A stretch of DNA of 64,000 nucleotides, from assembly GCA_026120185.1 (NCBI GenBank), contig JANUWF010002342.1, forward strand, positions 5,580,501 to 5,644,500, read 5' to 3'. A model generated the notes under the pieces. That model saw nothing but the letters and a program-made list of their open reading frames with translations. It made no database searches and was not told the origin of the DNA. Shown piece by piece: positions 61,384 to 64,000 of this stretch (positions are counted from its first letter, which is position 1; each line of letters starts with the position of its first letter). Position numbers and translations under genes: made by a program. This DNA comes from Voacanga thouarsii. Taxonomy: Eukaryota; Streptophyta; Magnoliopsida; Gentianales; Apocynaceae.

Positions 61384-62793
61384 TGATAGGGGATAAATTC
61401 ATCAATAATTTTCTAGTTATTTGATGATATTTTGTGGTACATTTGATGGAATAACTAGTCATATTCCTTCATATATTTGATATTTTACCCTGGAAAGGTA
61501 TTTTGGTGTTTTATTATAGAATGAAGGGAAAAACGACAAAAATCGTTGTCGTTACAGTGCATGGCCGACGCCAAGGCTGGAAGTAGGGGATTTGGTAAAA
61601 AAAAAAATAGAGCACTACATTGGCTTTGAGGAGCACAGTTGGTGCCGGTGCATGGCCACTCCAAGGCAGTGATTTTTTCTCTTGCACGTGGATTTAGAAA
61701 TTTCCAAGGAGTTTCAATATTTTCCAACTTGTACTCGGCCTAGAACTCTTAGGGAACGAATTTTGGCATATTGTGAGTTTATTTAAGCAAGGAAAACACA
61801 TGAAAAATTTATGAATTCAAGGATCAAAGCTACCAATCAATCACAAAAAAAAAAAAAAAGAAGAAGAAGAAGAAGAAGAAGAGAGATTCATCAATCAAGG
61901 GGCATTATTCAAGAAGGTCTTCAAGGAGAAGAAGGAGGACTTATCTATGAGTTCTTTCTTCTACCTTTGTTTTCTTTTTCTAGAATAATGATGTAATTAA
62001 TGTTTTCATTGTAATTTGACATTATTTTGGAATTCATGGTTCTTGGGTTAATTGACCTATTTGATCAATTTATTATCATTCTTGGTATTTGATTACTTAT
62101 GATTATTAAAAAGTTGACGAGTTTATATTTACTTCTAATTGACTTGGGAAACAATGTTAGAAGTTGATTTAATTTCGTTAATTTCATATTTGTTATCTCT
62201 TAATGAACTTGGGAAACAAAGTTAAGAACAAAGAACTAAGGTAATCAAAGATTAGTTGATTTCACCTAGAGTATAGGGTTATTGGCTAATTTCATGTTTA
62301 TTATCACTTAGAGTATAGGGATAATTATTGAAAGATGAGTTTAATGCATCTTTTGATTATATTGGTTTGATTGAGAAATCTGCTAATTTAAATATGAGAT
62401 AGTAATTCTATGACTTGTGAAACGATTGGACTCTATTATAATTTCTTCACGATTTCATGATATAATCAATTGTGATATTTACTATCTAATTCATTGCCAT
62501 GTCTTCAAGAATATTTGTCTAAATTGCATATTCTTTCATCCTTGAGTTGTATATATTTTTCTTTATTTTTCTTTTTATTCTCTAATCACTTTATTGGGTC
62601 GATTAAGTAATAAATGAATGGTAACTAATGGTAATTGTTTCTTGATGATCGATGCTCGTTAATTCCATATACTATGCTTGCGATGAGTATACTTGCGTAT
62701 ATGTGTAATTTAGGGATTAATATTTTAATTAAAACTTGGCTAGGGATGGATTTAAATTTGTATAATTTTTCTACTCCCAAATCATACGCATTA
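61384..62793 (+). repeat. Athila-type 5' LTR
   Basis: 1,410 bp from TGATAGGGGATAAATTC to ATACGCATTA, where the family's usual end is ACGCATCA; the final CA is mutated. A primer site follows at 62800 and gag at 63006, so this is the 5' LTR of a plus-strand element that continues past the window. It contains an A-run plus (AAG)n microsatellite at about 61845-61881. Confidence 0.88.
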
Positions 62794-62799
62794 AGTTTT

Positions 62800-62817
62800 T
62801 GGTGCCGTTACTGGGGA
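62800..62817 (+). other. Primer binding site, tRNA-Asp type
   Basis: TGGTGCCGTTACTGGGGA matches the complement of the plant tRNA-Asp 3' end (TGGCGCCGTTGCCGGGGA) at 15 of 18 positions. That is the primer used by many Athila-type elements. All three differences are C-to-T or G-to-A changes, as expected from methylation decay. Confidence 0.8.
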
Positions 62818-63005
62818 AGAATATATATTATGAAAGTTTGGATTTTATTGATTTAATCATATTTATATGTATATATGTCTATATGTAAATATGTATATAT
62901 ATTTGCGTAAATTAGTGTCATATCTTGTTGTGTGTATAAATGTACTTTAACTAACTAACTTAGTTTACATTGAACGTTGAACTTTGTATTCTTAGCCCTT
63001 AGTGT

Positions 63006-63995
63006 ATGACTCGACGATTCCAAAGAGAACCACTGGATTTTGATCCTGAGATTGAAAGAACTTTAACAAGGATTTGGAGGGCCCTCAGGCAAAAGGTTAA
63101 GCAAGTTAGTTCAACAGGAGAGATGGAAGCTAATCAAAATAATAATGGTAATAATAGTGAAAATAATGGTAGAGGGATTATGGATGACTTTGTTAAACCA
63201 GCAATTTTAGGTATAGACTTGAGCATCACTAGACCTAGGATGAAGGCAAACAATTTTGAGATCAAACCCAACACTATTCAAATGATCTAGAACATGGTAC
63301 AATTTGATGGGATACCGAATGAAGAACCTAATGCCCACCTTACTAGTTTCTTAGAATTTGTGATACCTTAAAAAAGAATAGCATTTTAAAGTATGCTAAA
63401 AGTTGAGGCTTTTTCCTTTTTATTTAAAGGATAGAGCCAAATCATGGTTAAAATCTTTACCAATAGGATCTATCACTACATGGAATGGGCTAGCTGAGAA
63501 ATTTTTAGCAAAGTACTTTCCCCTAACCAGAACAACCAAACTTGGGATAGACATTTTTGCCTTCCTACAGTTGGATTCTGAAAGCCTTTACGAGTGCTGG
63601 AAAAGGTGAAAGGAGATGCTTAGAAAGTGTCCTCATCACATGTTTGAGCTAAGAATGCAAATGTAGATTTTTCATGAGGGACTATCAATTCTAAGACCTC
63701 AGAGGAAGTATATAAGTTGGTGGAGAGCATTGCAATGAATAACTACTCATGGGGTAATTCAAGGAATAGGGCTCATATTTAAGGTGTGCACAAGGTTGAT
63801 GCTATAGCTACTCTAGAAGCTAAGGTTGAGGCACTTATGCAAAAAATGGAACAAATGGTGATGACCCCCTATCCAGGCTGGGTAATGAATATTAACTGTG
63901 ATTTTTGTGGAGAAGTGCATCTCAATCATGAGTGCCAAATTATGGGTTCATCCCAAGATTCCTTAGAACAAGCTGCGTTTATGAGTAATAGGTAA
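63006..63995 (+). pseudogene. Athila-type gag remnant, continues beyond window
   Basis: Starts MTRRFQREPLDFDPEIERTL at 63006. The first part has an Asn-rich stretch and ITRPRMKANNFEIKPNTIQM. TAG at 63288-63290 replaces a Gln codon. Then QFDGIPNEEPNAHLTSFLEF reads in frame before a frameshift near 63380. The capsid core RLFPFYLKDRAKSWLKSLPI, TTWNGLAEKFLAKYFP and SLYECWKR follows, then TGA at about 63607. A last open part from 63786 has VDAIATLEAKVEALMQKMEQ and a zinc knuckle CDFCGEVHLNHEC (CX2CX3HX4C). The protein would form the particle core. At least two stops and two frameshifts, so inactive. Confidence 0.9.
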
Positions 63996-64000
63996 TAAAG

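Overview
The window looks like heterochromatic or gene-poor plant nuclear DNA. It is AT-rich, has long CA/TA microsatellites, and is built almost wholly from plant transposable elements: Ty1/copia, Ty3/gypsy of Athila and chromovirus type, and a CACTA (En/Spm) DNA transposon. I find no convincing host gene, rRNA, tRNA gene or CRISPR array. A eudicot is the likeliest source, judging by AT content and element types; the species cannot be told. Clade names (Athila, Angela, chromovirus, CACTA) come from recognised protein and terminal motifs, not from a search.

Layout, left to right. 1-339 is an Athila-type LTR fragment. 340-800 is microsatellite. 815-7072 holds two LTRs of one long-LTR gypsy family, + then -, tail to tail, followed by a stub of the second element's interior. 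7420-8600 is a CA/TA microsatellite block. A SINE-like sequence (8708-8832 and 24184-24310) is split by a complete 15,348-bp CACTA element (8833-24180) with TAT target duplications. The CACTA element carries a broken TNP2-type transposase and a mostly open second gene of the Transposase_24 type. A 5-kb intron of that second gene contains about 5.4 copies of a 446-bp tandem repeat.

24311-29641 is debris: a second CACTA-like end, then scrambled pieces of an Angela-type copia family in both orientations, separated by AT-rich filler. 29642-35242 is the best-preserved retroelement: a minus-strand copia element with 367-bp LTRs that differ at two positions and AGACA target duplications. Its pol has two nonsense codons and one frameshift. 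After an AT-rich stretch (35243-36579) comes an internally deleted Angela element (36580-40327) lying against a decayed Athila-type pol (40328-42790), whose 3' LTR (44113-47463) holds an Angela solo LTR.

47464-53403 is a decayed chromovirus with a visible chromodomain, interrupted by an Athila solo LTR (50774-52153, CTATT duplications). 53740-55383 is a minus-strand copia pol remnant cut by another long gypsy LTR (55384-61293), which itself holds an Athila solo LTR (57175-58964). A further Athila-type element begins at 61384 and runs off the window with its 5' LTR, primer site and broken gag.

The retroelement genes are gag-pol polyproteins for reverse transcription and integration. The CACTA genes are a catalytic transposase and a presumed accessory DNA-binding protein. 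The value of the window is its nesting order and a few structural oddities: the intronic repeat array, a copia primer site resembling an anticodon-region tRNA-Ile primer, and inverted LTR joins.
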